Positions 7,545 through 15,807 are shown, counted from the first letter of the stretch. The stretch is 64,000 bases of DNA from Natronogracilivirga saccharolytica (GCF_017921895.1 NZ_JAFIDN010000011.1:1-64000); one strand, 5' to 3'. The notes: generated by a model not told the origin, from the sequence alone. Numbers and translations: made by a program.

Positions 7545-8977
7545 AATTCTATATTTCTGCGAATAATCCAACTCCAAAATATTTTGTTTATTTCAGGGTT
7601 GTCTTCTTTAAGTAGACTTAACAAGTACTGAATTATACTTTTATTTTTTTTACAGAAGTCACTAGTTGGTCTATGACCTATGAAATCTTTTTGTTCATTA
7701 TAGTTTCTTACTGGGTCTCCTCCACAATAAGACAAATAAGCACAAGTCGAACACTGAGGAAGACTTTCAGCAACTGAATATTCAATCAGCTCATGAAGAT
7801 AGTCACTATTAAATATATCTTCATACTTATCATTGTTAACATTACCTATTTTAAATGTTTTGTCCCCTGAAGAGGCTAACATTCTTCCTTCATCAGAAAC
7901 ATATACGTCACCGTCATAATCATATATAACACCTGAAATAGCTATACCACTTGGTGATTGAAGATCTACAAATCCAGTGCTAAATGGAGTTAAGATTCTA
8001 GAAAGCAATATTGTAGCATAGTCTTCACAAAAATATTCACCGGAAAGATTAATTTGAATGATATAGTCTAAACCTAACTTATACTCTTCAATAAATTTAT
8101 TTACTGGATAAGCTAAAAAATGCTCATCTCTTTTAGCAAATCCATAAGGATTTAGTGCTCTCAAAAATATTGAGTTAAAACCTAACTCCCTATATGTGTC
8201 TATGATCTCAGGAAAGTTTCCTAGGGAATAGGATGATGTTGTCATTAGTGCTGATACGCTATCTTCTCCAAGATATTCCCTACAAAGCTTTATTTTCTCT
8301 ACTACTGATTCAAAACTATTATTATTTTTTTGTAATGGTCTATTTTTATTATGAAGGTCTCTTGGTCCATCAATAGATGTTGATATGTAAACCTTGTGTT
8401 TACTTATCCACCTAAGCATCTTCTCATTAATTAATGTCAGATTTGTACAAATTACAAACTCTAGATTTTTTTTATGATATATATTTTTCCACTCTGCATA
8501 GTTTATTATATATTTGATTATTTTATAATTAAGTAAAGGCTCCCCACCTTGAAATTCTATTTTTATATTATTGCTAGGACTTTTAAAAATCATGTCTACT
8601 GTTTTTTTCGCAGTAGACTTATCCATATCGAACTGATAATCTTCTACATTTTTTTTTGATACTTGACAATAGCTACAATTTGCGTTGCACCTCAGAGATG
8701 CAACAATCATATGTAGAGAGGTAAACTCAGATAGAAAATTTTTTTTTGTTCTATATTTAGTCGCAAGTAATTCAATAACTGATTCAATATTTGTATCAGC
8801 AACAATATGCTTGCTTTTTAAATTTAGATATGCATCAGATTCTATATCAAGATTATGGTTCACAAATGAATTAAAGTCAATTGGATTCAAATAGACATAT
8901 TCTCCTATTTCGTTTGAAATGAAGTAATCGTCTTCGAATCTTTCAAATCTAAACGGCAGTATACTATAATTACTCAT
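7541..8977 (-). CDS. hxsB: HxsB, His-Xaa-Ser system radical SAM maturase
   Basis: A 478-residue radical SAM/SPASM protein. The cluster motif C-NAN-C-SY-C lies at Cys 97, 101, 104; EFQGGEPLLN supplies the SAM-binding glycines. The C-terminal CSTCAYLSYCGGDPVRNYNE and later SDFCKK are SPASM-type cysteines for auxiliary [4Fe-4S] clusters, as in peptide-modifying maturases. A GTG at 8980 is also in frame, but the ATG at 8977 shares one base with the hxsD stop (TGATG), the usual coupled arrangement. Paired HxsB/HxsC maturases next to an H-x-S precursor define this system. Which residue of the repeat is modified, and how the two enzymes divide the work, cannot be read from sequence. Confidence 0.9.
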   Translation of the reverse strand: MSNYSILPFRFERFEDDYFISNEIGEYVYLNPIDFNSFVNHNLDIESDAYLNLKSKHIVADTNIESVIELLATKYRTKKNFLSEFTSLHMIVASLRCNANCSYCQVSKKNVEDYQFDMDKSTAKKTVDMIFKSPSNNIKIEFQGGEPLLNYKIIKYIINYAEWKNIYHKKNLEFVICTNLTLINEKMLRWISKHKVYISTSIDGPRDLHNKNRPLQKNNNSFESVVEKIKLCREYLGEDSVSALMTTSSYSLGNFPEIIDTYRELGFNSIFLRALNPYGFAKRDEHFLAYPVNKFIEEYKLGLDYIIQINLSGEYFCEDYATILLSRILTPFSTGFVDLQSPSGIAISGVIYDYDGDVYVSDEGRMLASSGDKTFKIGNVNNDKYEDIFNSDYLHELIEYSVAESLPQCSTCAYLSYCGGDPVRNYNEQKDFIGHRPTSDFCKKNKSIIQYLLSLLKEDNPEINKIFWSWIIRRNIEL

Positions 8978-9288
8978 CACTTATTAATTGAAGAAAATGC
9001 TTTTTTTACCAACTGCTTTCTTATCTCTTTATACTCTCGACCTGTTGTTAATCTTATTTGCTGATCGATTACTTCATTATTAAATTCACGGGCAATAGTA
9101 TCTAAGTTAATATTTTTATCTTTTTTCTTAAGACAGACCTCTATCCCTGACTCATTCGTATTGATACTTATGTAGCACCTATCTGTAAAGATATAAGATG
9201 AATGTATAATTGAAGTAATTTCAAAAACATTTTTGTCCACATTGATCACAATCGAATCAGCGTCAATTCTTTGATTTGTATCTTCCAT
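8977..9288 (-). CDS. hxsD: HxsD, His-Xaa-Ser system accessory protein
   Basis: A 103-residue soluble protein, first gene of the operon. Its C-terminal half (FNNEVIDQQIRLTTGRE, then IRKQLVKKAFSSI) matches the pattern by which HxsD is recognised, 'LNDYxLRExIxxxTxxIRxLIxxxAFS', though the LLNDY core is degenerate here (FNNEV-IDQQ). The N-terminal half is a run of beta strands. Its role is unknown; a substrate-binding or leader-recognition function is a reasonable inference, given its constant association with the two maturases. It overlaps hxsB by one base. The preceding 190 bases are extremely AT-rich. Confidence 0.8.
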   Translation of the reverse strand: MEDTNQRIDADSIVINVDKNVFEITSIIHSSYIFTDRCYISINTNESGIEVCLKKKDKNINLDTIAREFNNEVIDQQIRLTTGREYKEIRKQLVKKAFSSINK

Positions 9289-9480
9289 GTTTTAATATTT
9301 TAATAAATAGCTAGAAACAAAATATTTTCTACGAATTAAACAAAAAAAGACAAATTTAGCAAATAATTTTACTTCTTAGCTTTTAAGACATCTCATTTTT
9401 ACAAATTAATACGTATGAATTTCATATTAACTGAATTTATTCGCCTTTATGAAATTTATCGACTAGAGGTTATTAAACTT
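9289..9480 (-). promoter_or_regulatory. AT-rich upstream region of the hxs operon
   Basis: The stretch ahead of hxsD contains no gene and is the only evident place for the operon promoter. On the minus strand, TAAATTTG (9351-9358) matches the Bacteroidota -7 element TAnnTTTG; I do not see a clear -33 element. No inverted repeat for a regulator stands out. Confidence 0.35.
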
Positions 9481-9481
9481 T

Positions 9482-9735
9482 ACCATCCTGCAATAGAGCT
9501 TGCGATCGACCTCCAACATGAATGACTGCGCAAGCGGCGCGATTGCCCGCTAGCTCAATCCCAGCAAGTATGCGCTCACTTCATCAAAACCGATGAAAGC
9601 ATCATTAAGTAAGTCGTCGGAGTGCCAGTCCGTGAGCGTGAGTAGCTCCTTTTCGATGTGGACCCCATCTACAAGAAATCTATCCAGGGACGGGATTTAC
9701 GTTGAGGTGTCCGGGATGTGTATGATATGGAGGGT
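9482..9735 (-). pseudogene. decayed N-formylglutamate amidohydrolase copy with a large internal deletion
   Basis: The DNA is a close but mutated match to the two ends of the intact gene at 10575-11330. Bases 9493-9585 correspond to the C-terminal part around the 'LEVNRKLY' and 'WYGKDKRVA' codons, and 9616-9732 correspond to the first 40 or so codons (the 'LIIHIPHAST' and 'LLTLTDWHTDDL' segments). The middle of the gene is missing. It lies immediately to the right of the Hxs island. Confidence 0.75.
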
Positions 9736-9764
9736 CTTTTCGGAGGGCATCGGCGTGTACTGCG

Positions 9765-9810
9765 GGTTCACGGGTACTCGCCTGTGCAGCGCATTTGGGA
9801 TGGCAGAGGG
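9765..9810 (-). repeat. repeat of the scrap ending the NTF2-like remnant at 15.65 kb
   Basis: Bases around 9768-9806 (for example TTCACGGGTACTCGCC, then GCGCATTTGGG) match 15644-15680 (TTCACGGATACTCGCC, then GCGCATTTGGG) with few differences. The parent gene is not recognised. The surrounding 9736-10137 holds no convincing gene. Confidence 0.5.
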
Positions 9811-10137
9811 TTGATACAAATGTTGGGCCGGTGGATATTGCCGCTTCCGACTTCGGCAAGGACGATAACCTGCAATTTGGGTGGAACTGCAGTGAGAACT
9901 CATCACCTCATCCACCATACTGCAATAGGGGACGTGGCACACTCTTTGAAACACTACCAACGATAATCCCGGCTCAGGGCTTTTAAACGTCAAATCGTGT
10001 CGTAGTGAGGCATTATTTTATGAGATACCACAGTGAAAATTCGGAATCAACACGCTGTCATCGGGCTGTCAAGATGATTATTCTTTATATTGAGCGGCAT
10101 ACACTTGCCATCCACTTCACCAAATATTTAGTGTGAC

Positions 10138-10518
10138 ATGCATCCCCCGGAACATGAGATAACAAAAGACAAACTTGTTTTGACCTGGCATGGAAAAGGT
10201 GACAACCTCTCTGATTTTATTTTCGAGTGGCGAGGCAAATTGATCCAGGTGAAATACGGTGTCAATGCTCTTTATAAAAGTACTACTGAGACTGTGACCA
10301 TTGTTTTCAGGAATAAGAGCTACAGCTTTGGTATCGGCAGATCATCTGCGGGAGGAGGGCGATTTGGAAATCAGCCCCGGATTGAGACATCGACCCATTT
10401 TTTATCATTTATTCAAGGCATAAAAAGTCTCACGATCATCGATAATTTGAGAAAAGGTGCTGTCCCAAAGCGTGAAAAGGATATTGCTTTCAAAGTTGTC
10501 AAGACACCTGAGGAATGA
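10138..10518 (+). CDS. hypothetical protein
   Basis: An open frame of 126 codons from ATG 10138. The product is mixed alpha/beta, with strands such as KLVLTWHGKG and TVTIVFRNKSYSFGIGR and a basic C-terminus. No signal peptide or membrane segment is visible and I recognise no family. It stands alone between the amidohydrolase debris and the intact amidohydrolase gene, which is on the other strand and converges on it. It could be a genuine small accessory gene or part of a broken one. Confidence 0.45.
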   Translation: MHPPEHEITKDKLVLTWHGKGDNLSDFIFEWRGKLIQVKYGVNALYKSTTETVTIVFRNKSYSFGIGRSSAGGGRFGNQPRIETSTHFLSFIQGIKSLTIIDNLRKGAVPKREKDIAFKVVKTPEE

Positions 10519-10574
10519 CAGCGCTGCAAGTCACGTGATGCAGTTTTTAAGGCAATGCTCCTGCTTTAAACGGT

Positions 10575-11330
10575 TCAGACCGTCACACTCGATGCGATTA
10601 CATCCAGATAGTCCTGAATTGTCTGTCGGACATGGTCATAATTCCCATTTTTGTCGCTGCTGCCATCCTCCAGATACAGTTTTCGATTGACCTCCAGCAT
10701 GATGGACGCCACCCGCTTGTCCTTGCCGTACCAGGCAAGCGGCACGATGGTGCCCTTGTAGGGCCAGTCCACCCCCAGCGAGTATCCGCGCGCTTCGAAA
10801 AAGCGGACGGACGCATCCACAAGTTCCTGCGGCGTGTGGAACGGGTCGGTGCCGATGTTGAAATCCGGACGGGGCCGGCGCGGGTCCAGGTCGCGCTTCA
10901 GGGGGATGTCCGGATAGGAATGCGCATCCACGATGACGGCCCGACCGACCCGGTCCAGTTCCGCCTGCACCGCCTTCTCGAGCCTGGCATGGTGCGGGTG
11001 ATAATAGCGCTCCAGGATCCGCTTCCGCAACTCCGGGGTCACATTGCGCATCGGCTCGCCGTCGTCGGTCGATTCGTAGAGCACGCCCATCCCGAATTTC
11101 GCCATGACTTCTTGACGATCGTCCGCAAACCGCTCCACGTCGCAGAAGATGCGGGAGAATCCGGCCGCGACCGGATGATCGTCACGGGCCGCATCCACAA
11201 ACAGATCGTCGGTGTGCCAGTCCGTGAGCGTGAGTAGTTCCTTTTCGATGCGGGCCCCATCCACAAGAAATCCATCCCGGGATGGGATGTGCGTTGAGGC
11301 GTGCGGGATGTGTATGATGAGGCTGGTCAT
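10575..11330 (-). CDS. N-formylglutamate amidohydrolase family protein
   Basis: A protein of 251 residues. Landmarks of the family are the opening SLIIHIPHASTHIP, the WHTDDLF segment, RIFCDVERFADD, VDAHSYPD in the middle and ASIMLEVNRKLY near the end. These supply the His, Asp and Glu residues expected at the metal site of this zinc-peptidase-like fold. The founding member hydrolyses N-formyl-L-glutamate in histidine breakdown, but no other hut gene is nearby, so the substrate here is uncertain. Its start codon abuts the stop of the PIN-like gene at 11331, so it probably shares the transcript of the DUF433/PIN-like pair. Two decayed copies lie at 5465-5562 and 9482-9735. Confidence 0.88.
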   Translation of the reverse strand: MTSLIIHIPHASTHIPSRDGFLVDGARIEKELLTLTDWHTDDLFVDAARDDHPVAAGFSRIFCDVERFADDRQEVMAKFGMGVLYESTDDGEPMRNVTPELRKRILERYYHPHHARLEKAVQAELDRVGRAVIVDAHSYPDIPLKRDLDPRRPRPDFNIGTDPFHTPQELVDASVRFFEARGYSLGVDWPYKGTIVPLAWYGKDKRVASIMLEVNRKLYLEDGSSDKNGNYDHVRQTIQDYLDVIASSVTV

Positions 11331-11576
11331 TCAATCAACCTTCTTCATTTTCCCTTTTAGTGATATTTGATATGCAAAAGGCCTCTTCTCACGATAAATG
11401 ATGTCTACAATTTGCAGCCAATTTTTAGCCAGAGCCTCAACCATTTGCCATACACTCAAACCTTGTTTTTTACTCGTTCCTTTTAAGAAAAACATTCCGA
11501 TGTTCTTCCTGCGGTAAAGTTCAAGCTCATGTTTTCTTCGGTGAATGGGCATATTTTCGTCAAGAGAGAGAATCAT
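11331..11576 (-). CDS. PIN-like (DUF5615-type) toxin, internally deleted
   Basis: An 81-residue product. It begins MILSLDENMP, the first strand and catalytic Asp motif of DUF5615/PIN-like toxins (normally about 130 residues), and passes directly into IHRRKHELELYRRKNIGMFF, which in the family lies some 60 residues later, just after the 'iiTQDxn' motif. The tail, WQMVEALAKNW then FAYQISLKG, is complete. The central part with further acidic catalytic residues is missing in frame, so nuclease activity is doubtful. It overlaps the DUF433-type gene by four bases (ATGA), the standard antitoxin-toxin coupling. Confidence 0.7.
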   Translation of the reverse strand: MILSLDENMPIHRRKHELELYRRKNIGMFFLKGTSKKQGLSVWQMVEALAKNWLQIVDIIYREKRPFAYQISLKGKMKKVD

Positions 11577-12244
11577 GCCGCTTCACAAAATTCCAGTGCA
11601 TCCTGTATCTGCTTTTCCGACAAATTGTAGACATGAGAAATGTAAGCAATGGGATCTCCTGCAATATAGTGACCGTGAATCGTTTCCGGATAAATGTTTC
11701 GGTCATCAATTACCGGATGGCCAAATTTTCGTTTCGGATCTATCAGAATGGACTTTTCCTTTCCCAGCGGCCAGAACCGGGATGCAATATTCCCGGAATC
11801 GAAGTCGAGTTTTTTAAAAAAGAATCTGATGAAGTCCATATTTAATTGTCTGGTGCCGTCGAGAGTGACTACATCCTTGTTTTTTGACAAATAGATTTTG
11901 AATCCGTCTGTTTTGATATTATCCAGAACTTCTTTCATCGCAAACGGGAAGGCGGTGTCGTATGTACCGGATAGATCCTTGTGGGCTTCGAGAACTTGCC
12001 TGGTTTTAACTCCGGCCTCCGCAAATTGCATCAAGGAATGGAACTCTACCAAGGTGTGAAAACTTACCGCCATAGAATTTTCGACCTTCCAGGAATATCG
12101 CTCAGCAAACTCTTTTCCGAGTTCGCCGTCCCAGTATTTGGTAATCCATCGGAAAACCTTTGCGTAGGGAACCCTCAGTATTTTTGCGATTTCAGAGGGA
12201 GTGTAAATACCGTTGCCTATTTCTAATTGATTTTCGAATTCCAT
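11573..12244 (-). CDS. DUF433-type antitoxin with N-terminal DNA-binding domain
   Basis: About 223 residues from the ATG at 12244; an in-frame ATG at 12301 would add 19 residues of unlikely sequence. Residues about 10-50 (YTPSEIAKILRVPYAKVFRW) form a MerR-like or winged helix-turn-helix. The C-terminal 60 residues (FGHPVIDDRNIYPETIHG, then GDPIAYISHVYNLSEKQI) are a DUF433 domain, the module that usually pairs with PIN-like toxins. It is expected to repress the operon and bind the downstream toxin. Here the toxin has lost its core, so this may be a relic antitoxin or a solo regulator. Confidence 0.75.
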   Translation of the reverse strand: MEFENQLEIGNGIYTPSEIAKILRVPYAKVFRWITKYWDGELGKEFAERYSWKVENSMAVSFHTLVEFHSLMQFAEAGVKTRQVLEAHKDLSGTYDTAFPFAMKEVLDNIKTDGFKIYLSKNKDVVTLDGTRQLNMDFIRFFFKKLDFDSGNIASRFWPLGKEKSILIDPKRKFGHPVIDDRNIYPETIHGHYIAGDPIAYISHVYNLSEKQIQDALEFCEAA

Positions 12245-12424
12245 ATGGTTTGGTTTCACGGCGATGGTAAGGATAATCGGTAAATACCATTTCTTAGTCA
12301 AACGTGAATGTAATTCTGTTGGTACCCTTTTGTGCCATATTGAATGATTATTTCAGTAGGTTAAGTCAGGCTATTCAAATTGACATGATAAAAGCATTAC
12401 AAAAAGGTCCTTTCGATCGCCCGG

Positions 12425-12660
12425 ATGATCCTGCTGAATGTTCATCCGGATATTTCCAGAGGCCGGGACTATGTGCTCGCCCTGATGTTCGACATGAACG
12501 ATCTCTGGGAGCAATATGCCGCGTTGCAGATCCGGAGGCATTTGCGGGAGCCGGTGCCATGTATTGTCGCTCAATGTGCTGGATGCGGCCGGCCGGTTGA
12601 TGCAGGGGCGGGAGTTTGTGCGGCCGTTGGGGGAGTTTGTTGCTTCTATCCGTATTTGAT
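12425..12660 (+). pseudogene. McrC-like restriction component fragment plus an unidentified tail
   Basis: From 12425 the plus strand reads LLNVHPDISRGRDYVLALMF followed by DMNDLWEQY. The pattern 'LLxxxPDIsxGRxxVLALMFDMNxLWExY' belongs to McrC-type subunits of McrBC 5-methylcytosine restriction systems. After about 45 codons the match stops. In another frame, 12560-12650 reads LDAAGRLMQGREFVRPLGEF, which I cannot place. No McrB gene is in the window. Confidence 0.6.
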
Positions 12661-12790
12661 TAAAATGGTCAGAATTGTCACGGATCACCACTATTCAGAA
12701 TTGTTGATATTCAGGGGTGAGACTTCGTTATAAGAGTAGAATATTGCAAGAAGTATTGAAAAGTGATAACTTTTGCAAAAAGTTACTATT

Positions 12791-13606
12791 ATGGGTTCGC
12801 AATCTTTCACTCGTTTGGAGCATTGGGTCGGGCATCTGCTAGCTACCGGAAAGTATGCATTTTCCTGGGAGGAGCTTAAACAAAATATGCCTCATAGTAC
12901 CACGGACGCACTTAAACAATCCCTGAATCGCGAAGTCAGGAAAAACAATATCCTTTCCATCCATAAAGGATATTATATCATTATTCCGCCGTCCTATAAG
13001 GCCCGGGGTATTCTGCCACCGACACAATTTATCGACGGGCTGATGCATTTTCTGAAACGTCCCTATTATGTCGGGCTGTTAAGTGCTGCCTCTATGCATG
13101 GAGCAGCACATCAGCAACCTCAGGAGTTTTTTGTGGTGACCGAACTACCCGTACTACGTCCAACCCGAAAAAAGGGAATCAAGGTTAATTATCTTAGCAA
13201 GAAGAACTTCCCGAAATCTTTCATCCAGCAAATAAATACGGAAACCGGCTTTATTAAAGTTTCCAGTCCACTACTTACCGCGGTGGATTTGATTCAATAC
13301 AACCACCACATCGGAGGAATCAACCGGTCTGCCGTCGTCCTGCATGAATTGATGGAGGTAGTTGGAAAAGAAGATTTCACGAATGAATTACTGGAATATG
13401 TCCCGGTTTCCGTTATGCAAAGACTGGGTTATCTGCTGGAATACAAAGTCGAATATGTCGAATGGGCAGACACACTTTTTCGTCTGTTGGATAAAAAAGG
13501 GGTTAAACTATTCCGGACGCCTTTGAAAACGGGTTCCTCTGAGAGTGGTTATTCGGCGGATAACCGCTGGAAAGTGCTTGTAAATGTGGATGTGGAAACA
13601 GACTGA
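12791..13606 (+). CDS. AbiEi-type antitoxin (type IV toxin-antitoxin)
   Basis: A protein of 271 residues from ATG 12791; a TTG at 12773 is also in frame but less likely. The first 70 residues are a winged helix-turn-helix (TRLEHWVGHLLATGKYAFSW, then IHKGYYIIIPPSY). The rest follows the AbiEi C-terminal domain with PYYVGLLSAASMHGAAHQ, FFVVTELPVLRP and SSPLLTAVDLIQYNHHIGGI. In the AbiE family this protein represses its own operon and prevents toxicity of AbiEii without tight binding. Its stop is three bases before the AbiEii start. It is intact, unlike many neighbours. Confidence 0.88.
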   Translation: MGSQSFTRLEHWVGHLLATGKYAFSWEELKQNMPHSTTDALKQSLNREVRKNNILSIHKGYYIIIPPSYKARGILPPTQFIDGLMHFLKRPYYVGLLSAASMHGAAHQQPQEFFVVTELPVLRPTRKKGIKVNYLSKKNFPKSFIQQINTETGFIKVSSPLLTAVDLIQYNHHIGGINRSAVVLHELMEVVGKEDFTNELLEYVPVSVMQRLGYLLEYKVEYVEWADTLFRLLDKKGVKLFRTPLKTGSSESGYSADNRWKVLVNVDVETD

Positions 13607-13609
13607 TCA

Positions 13610-14401
13610 ATGATACCCCGCGCATATATTACAGAATGGAGCAGTGTAGTCCCATGGCAAACGGATGAGCAGATTGAGCAGGATTTGATAATCTGTCGTG
13701 CACTTTGTGAAATTTATCAGGATGAATTCCTGTCGGAAAAACTGGCTTTCCGCGGCGGAACCGCATTGCACAAGTTGTATTTATCCCCGCAGCCGAGATA
13801 CTCCGAAGATATCGATTTAGTGCAGATAGTTGGTGAACCCATCAAACCGGTAATTCGCCGCCTTCGGGAAAGGCTGTCTTTTTTAGGTGATGCATCCATA
13901 AATCAGAAAAAGGATAACAACACCCTGTCATTCCGTGTAGCGGCGGAATCAGATCCATCGATAGTCCTGCGACTTAAAATTGAAATCAATTGTCGTGAGC
14001 ATTTTTCTATGATGGGGTATTTTCATAAACCATTTCAAGTGGCAAGTTCCTGGTTTAATGGAGAATGTGAAATTACTACATATCGGCTGGAAGAATTGAC
14101 GGGGTCAAAATTGCGAGCAATGTATCAAAGGAAAAAAGGGCGTGATTTATTTGATCTATATAAAGTCTTGATAAACCGGAAACCATTTGACGAGCAGGAA
14201 GCTATAGCCTGCTACCAACGTTATATGGAGTTATCCGGGGGTAAATCCCCAACAAAAAGACAATATTTATTGAATCTGGATAAGAAAATGACTGATTCCG
14301 AGTTTTTTGGTGATCTTGAAGCACTTGTGAGACCGGATGAATCATTTGATTGGCAGGAAGCATATGAAGTGGTGAGAGAGCGACTCATTGAACGTATTTG
14401 A
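13610..14401 (+). CDS. AbiEii-type nucleotidyltransferase toxin
   Basis: A protein of 263 residues. LAFRGGTALHKLYL followed by RYSEDIDLV is the Gly-Gly and DxD signature of the nucleotidyltransferase toxins AbiEii/AbiGii (DUF1814). Further on, RLEELTGSKLRAMYQRKKGR and DLFDLYKVL form the conserved Lys/Asp motifs III and IV. Related MenT toxins transfer nucleotides onto tRNA acceptor ends and block translation; the target here is not determined. It forms an operon with the AbiEi-type gene immediately upstream. All catalytic motifs are present, so the system is probably active and may act in phage abortive infection. Confidence 0.9.
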   Translation: MIPRAYITEWSSVVPWQTDEQIEQDLIICRALCEIYQDEFLSEKLAFRGGTALHKLYLSPQPRYSEDIDLVQIVGEPIKPVIRRLRERLSFLGDASINQKKDNNTLSFRVAAESDPSIVLRLKIEINCREHFSMMGYFHKPFQVASSWFNGECEITTYRLEELTGSKLRAMYQRKKGRDLFDLYKVLINRKPFDEQEAIACYQRYMELSGGKSPTKRQYLLNLDKKMTDSEFFGDLEALVRPDESFDWQEAYEVVRERLIERI

Positions 14402-14477
14402 TAACTGACACCTATCCTTTCAACATAGAATTCACAAGATTGATTTGAGGTTTGCAGAGCTTGCAAAATTACGAAAT

Positions 14478-14576
14478 GACGCCCGTGCCGGTCCTGCAGA
14501 ACCGGATCCGGCGCCTGCTGCTCGATTTCGAGGGGATCCGGGACTTCGCCATGGGTCCCTTCATGTTTTTTTGAAA
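14478..14576 (+). pseudogene. short coding scrap of unknown origin
   Basis: A 32-codon frame encodes PVPVLQNRIRRLLLDFEGIR followed by DFAMGP. It looks like protein rather than noise but is too short to place; a relation to the McrC fragment 2 kb upstream is possible. Confidence 0.3.
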
Positions 14577-14650
14577 ATTACGCCATTCTCAGTACTCTTC
14601 TGGTTCAAACAACCTTTTGAATCAGATGTTTTAACAGAAGGGTAACCGCC

Positions 14651-15583
14651 TTGGATAACGATCTGCAGCAATATGCCCGGCAGTACATGGACCGGCAAAA
14701 CAACCGACCGATTCCGGAATTCGAAGGATATTCTCCCAACGAAATGCAATATCTGCTGCATGATCCATTCGGGCCGGACAGCCCGTTGAAACTGAATCTC
14801 CTTGATGAAGCCGATTACCGCTTGATTCCCATGCTGAACATGATTCGGTATCTCGGAGGACGCCTGAAAAAGACCGGGGAGATGAAGCTCACGGCCAAAG
14901 GGTTTCTGCCGGTAAAAATCGTCGCCGACCTGTACGAACAGGGTTTTTATAAAGAAGAAATGATTGAATCGGGTATTGTCAAGCTTTATAAGCAGACCGA
15001 TTCGCATTCGATCGATCTGGCCAGGAAACTCTCCGATATCGCCGGCCTCACGAAAAAGCGCAATAACAAGCTCAGCCTGACCAAAAACGGTGAAAAACTG
15101 CTTGGAAACAATGCCGAACTTTTGCGTCAATTATTGTTGACATTCTGCTACAAATTCAATTGGGCCTACTATGACAGGTACGAATCGGAGAGAATCGGCC
15201 AAATCGGTTTTGCATTTTCCCTGGTTCTGCTCAAACGTTACGGAGATAAAAAGAGACGAGATACTTTCTACGCCAAAAAGTACTTCAGGGCCTTCCCGGA
15301 TTTATACGAGGGCGGGGATGCCCAGACTGAAATCGAAGAAAATCCATGGAACCCCGCCAGCAGATGTTATTTTATTCGAACATTCGAGCGGTTTTTACAT
15401 CTGTTCGGTCTGGTCGAAATCGAAACAGAGAAAGTATCCATGAAAGAGCGATGGTCACCCGAGAAGCATTACATCACGCGCACCGCTCTGTTTCACCGGC
15501 TGATCTCGTGTGCACCCCACCGGAAGTTTCCGTCGGGCCATGTGCCGCCGGGTGTGCCAAAAATTAACGGAAACCCTCTTTAG
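14651..15583 (+). CDS. uncharacterised protein, paralogue of 28513-29433
   Basis: About 310 residues starting at TTG 14651. The same TTG with the same following codons (DNDLQQ versus ENDLQQ) opens the paralogue, which supports this start. The N-terminus has PEFEGYSPNEMQYLLHDPF, an opening I associate with uncharacterised Bacteroidota proteins. The middle (LTAKGFLPVKIVADLY, then LSLTKNGEKLL) looks like a winged-helix segment. The C-terminal half contains FNWAYYDRYESE, then FAFSLVLLKRYG and NPWNPASRCYFIRTFERFL. No catalytic motif is evident. The paralogues are about three-quarters identical, and both sit among defence or TA genes. Function unknown. Confidence 0.75.
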   Translation: MDNDLQQYARQYMDRQNNRPIPEFEGYSPNEMQYLLHDPFGPDSPLKLNLLDEADYRLIPMLNMIRYLGGRLKKTGEMKLTAKGFLPVKIVADLYEQGFYKEEMIESGIVKLYKQTDSHSIDLARKLSDIAGLTKKRNNKLSLTKNGEKLLGNNAELLRQLLLTFCYKFNWAYYDRYESERIGQIGFAFSLVLLKRYGDKKRRDTFYAKKYFRAFPDLYEGGDAQTEIEENPWNPASRCYFIRTFERFLHLFGLVEIETEKVSMKERWSPEKHYITRTALFHRLISCAPHRKFPSGHVPPGVPKINGNPL

Positions 15584-15645
15584 CCATGACCCACTCTCCA
15601 TTTTCTGACACTAAAAAGTAGAGACTCGGGGCTTTATTGGCGGTT

Positions 15646-15807
15646 TCACGGATACTCGCCGGTGGGGCGCATTTGGGTTGGCGGCGGGATGACCATCTGG
15701 GAGGCGTAGTGGAAGTTATCGGCCAGGAGCGGCTCCAGGTGGGACACGTCCAGCGTGTTCATCATGCGGGCATAAGCGCGCAGGGCGTCTTCTTTGGTGA
15801 GTTACAT
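15646..15807 (-). pseudogene. NTF2-like (SnoaL-type) protein remnant with a nonsense second codon
   Basis: The minus strand begins ATG TAA, then continues LTKEDALRAYARMMNTLDVS followed by HLEPLLADNFHYASQMV, the N-terminus of small NTF2-fold proteins that normally begin 'MTLTKEEAL'. After about 42 codons the family sequence ends and a short foreign tail (PPPTQMRPTGEYP) leads to a stop. The early TAA and truncation mark it as dead. Part of the foreign tail recurs at about 9770. Confidence 0.7.

Noticed and set aside
9795-9986. 63-codon plus-strand frame in the debris right of the Hxs island
   Set aside because: No motif or family resemblance, and overlapping frames of similar length; treated as non-coding debris.
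10632-11237. Plus-strand open frame of 201 codons opposite the amidohydrolase
   Set aside because: Antisense shadow of a well-conserved gene.
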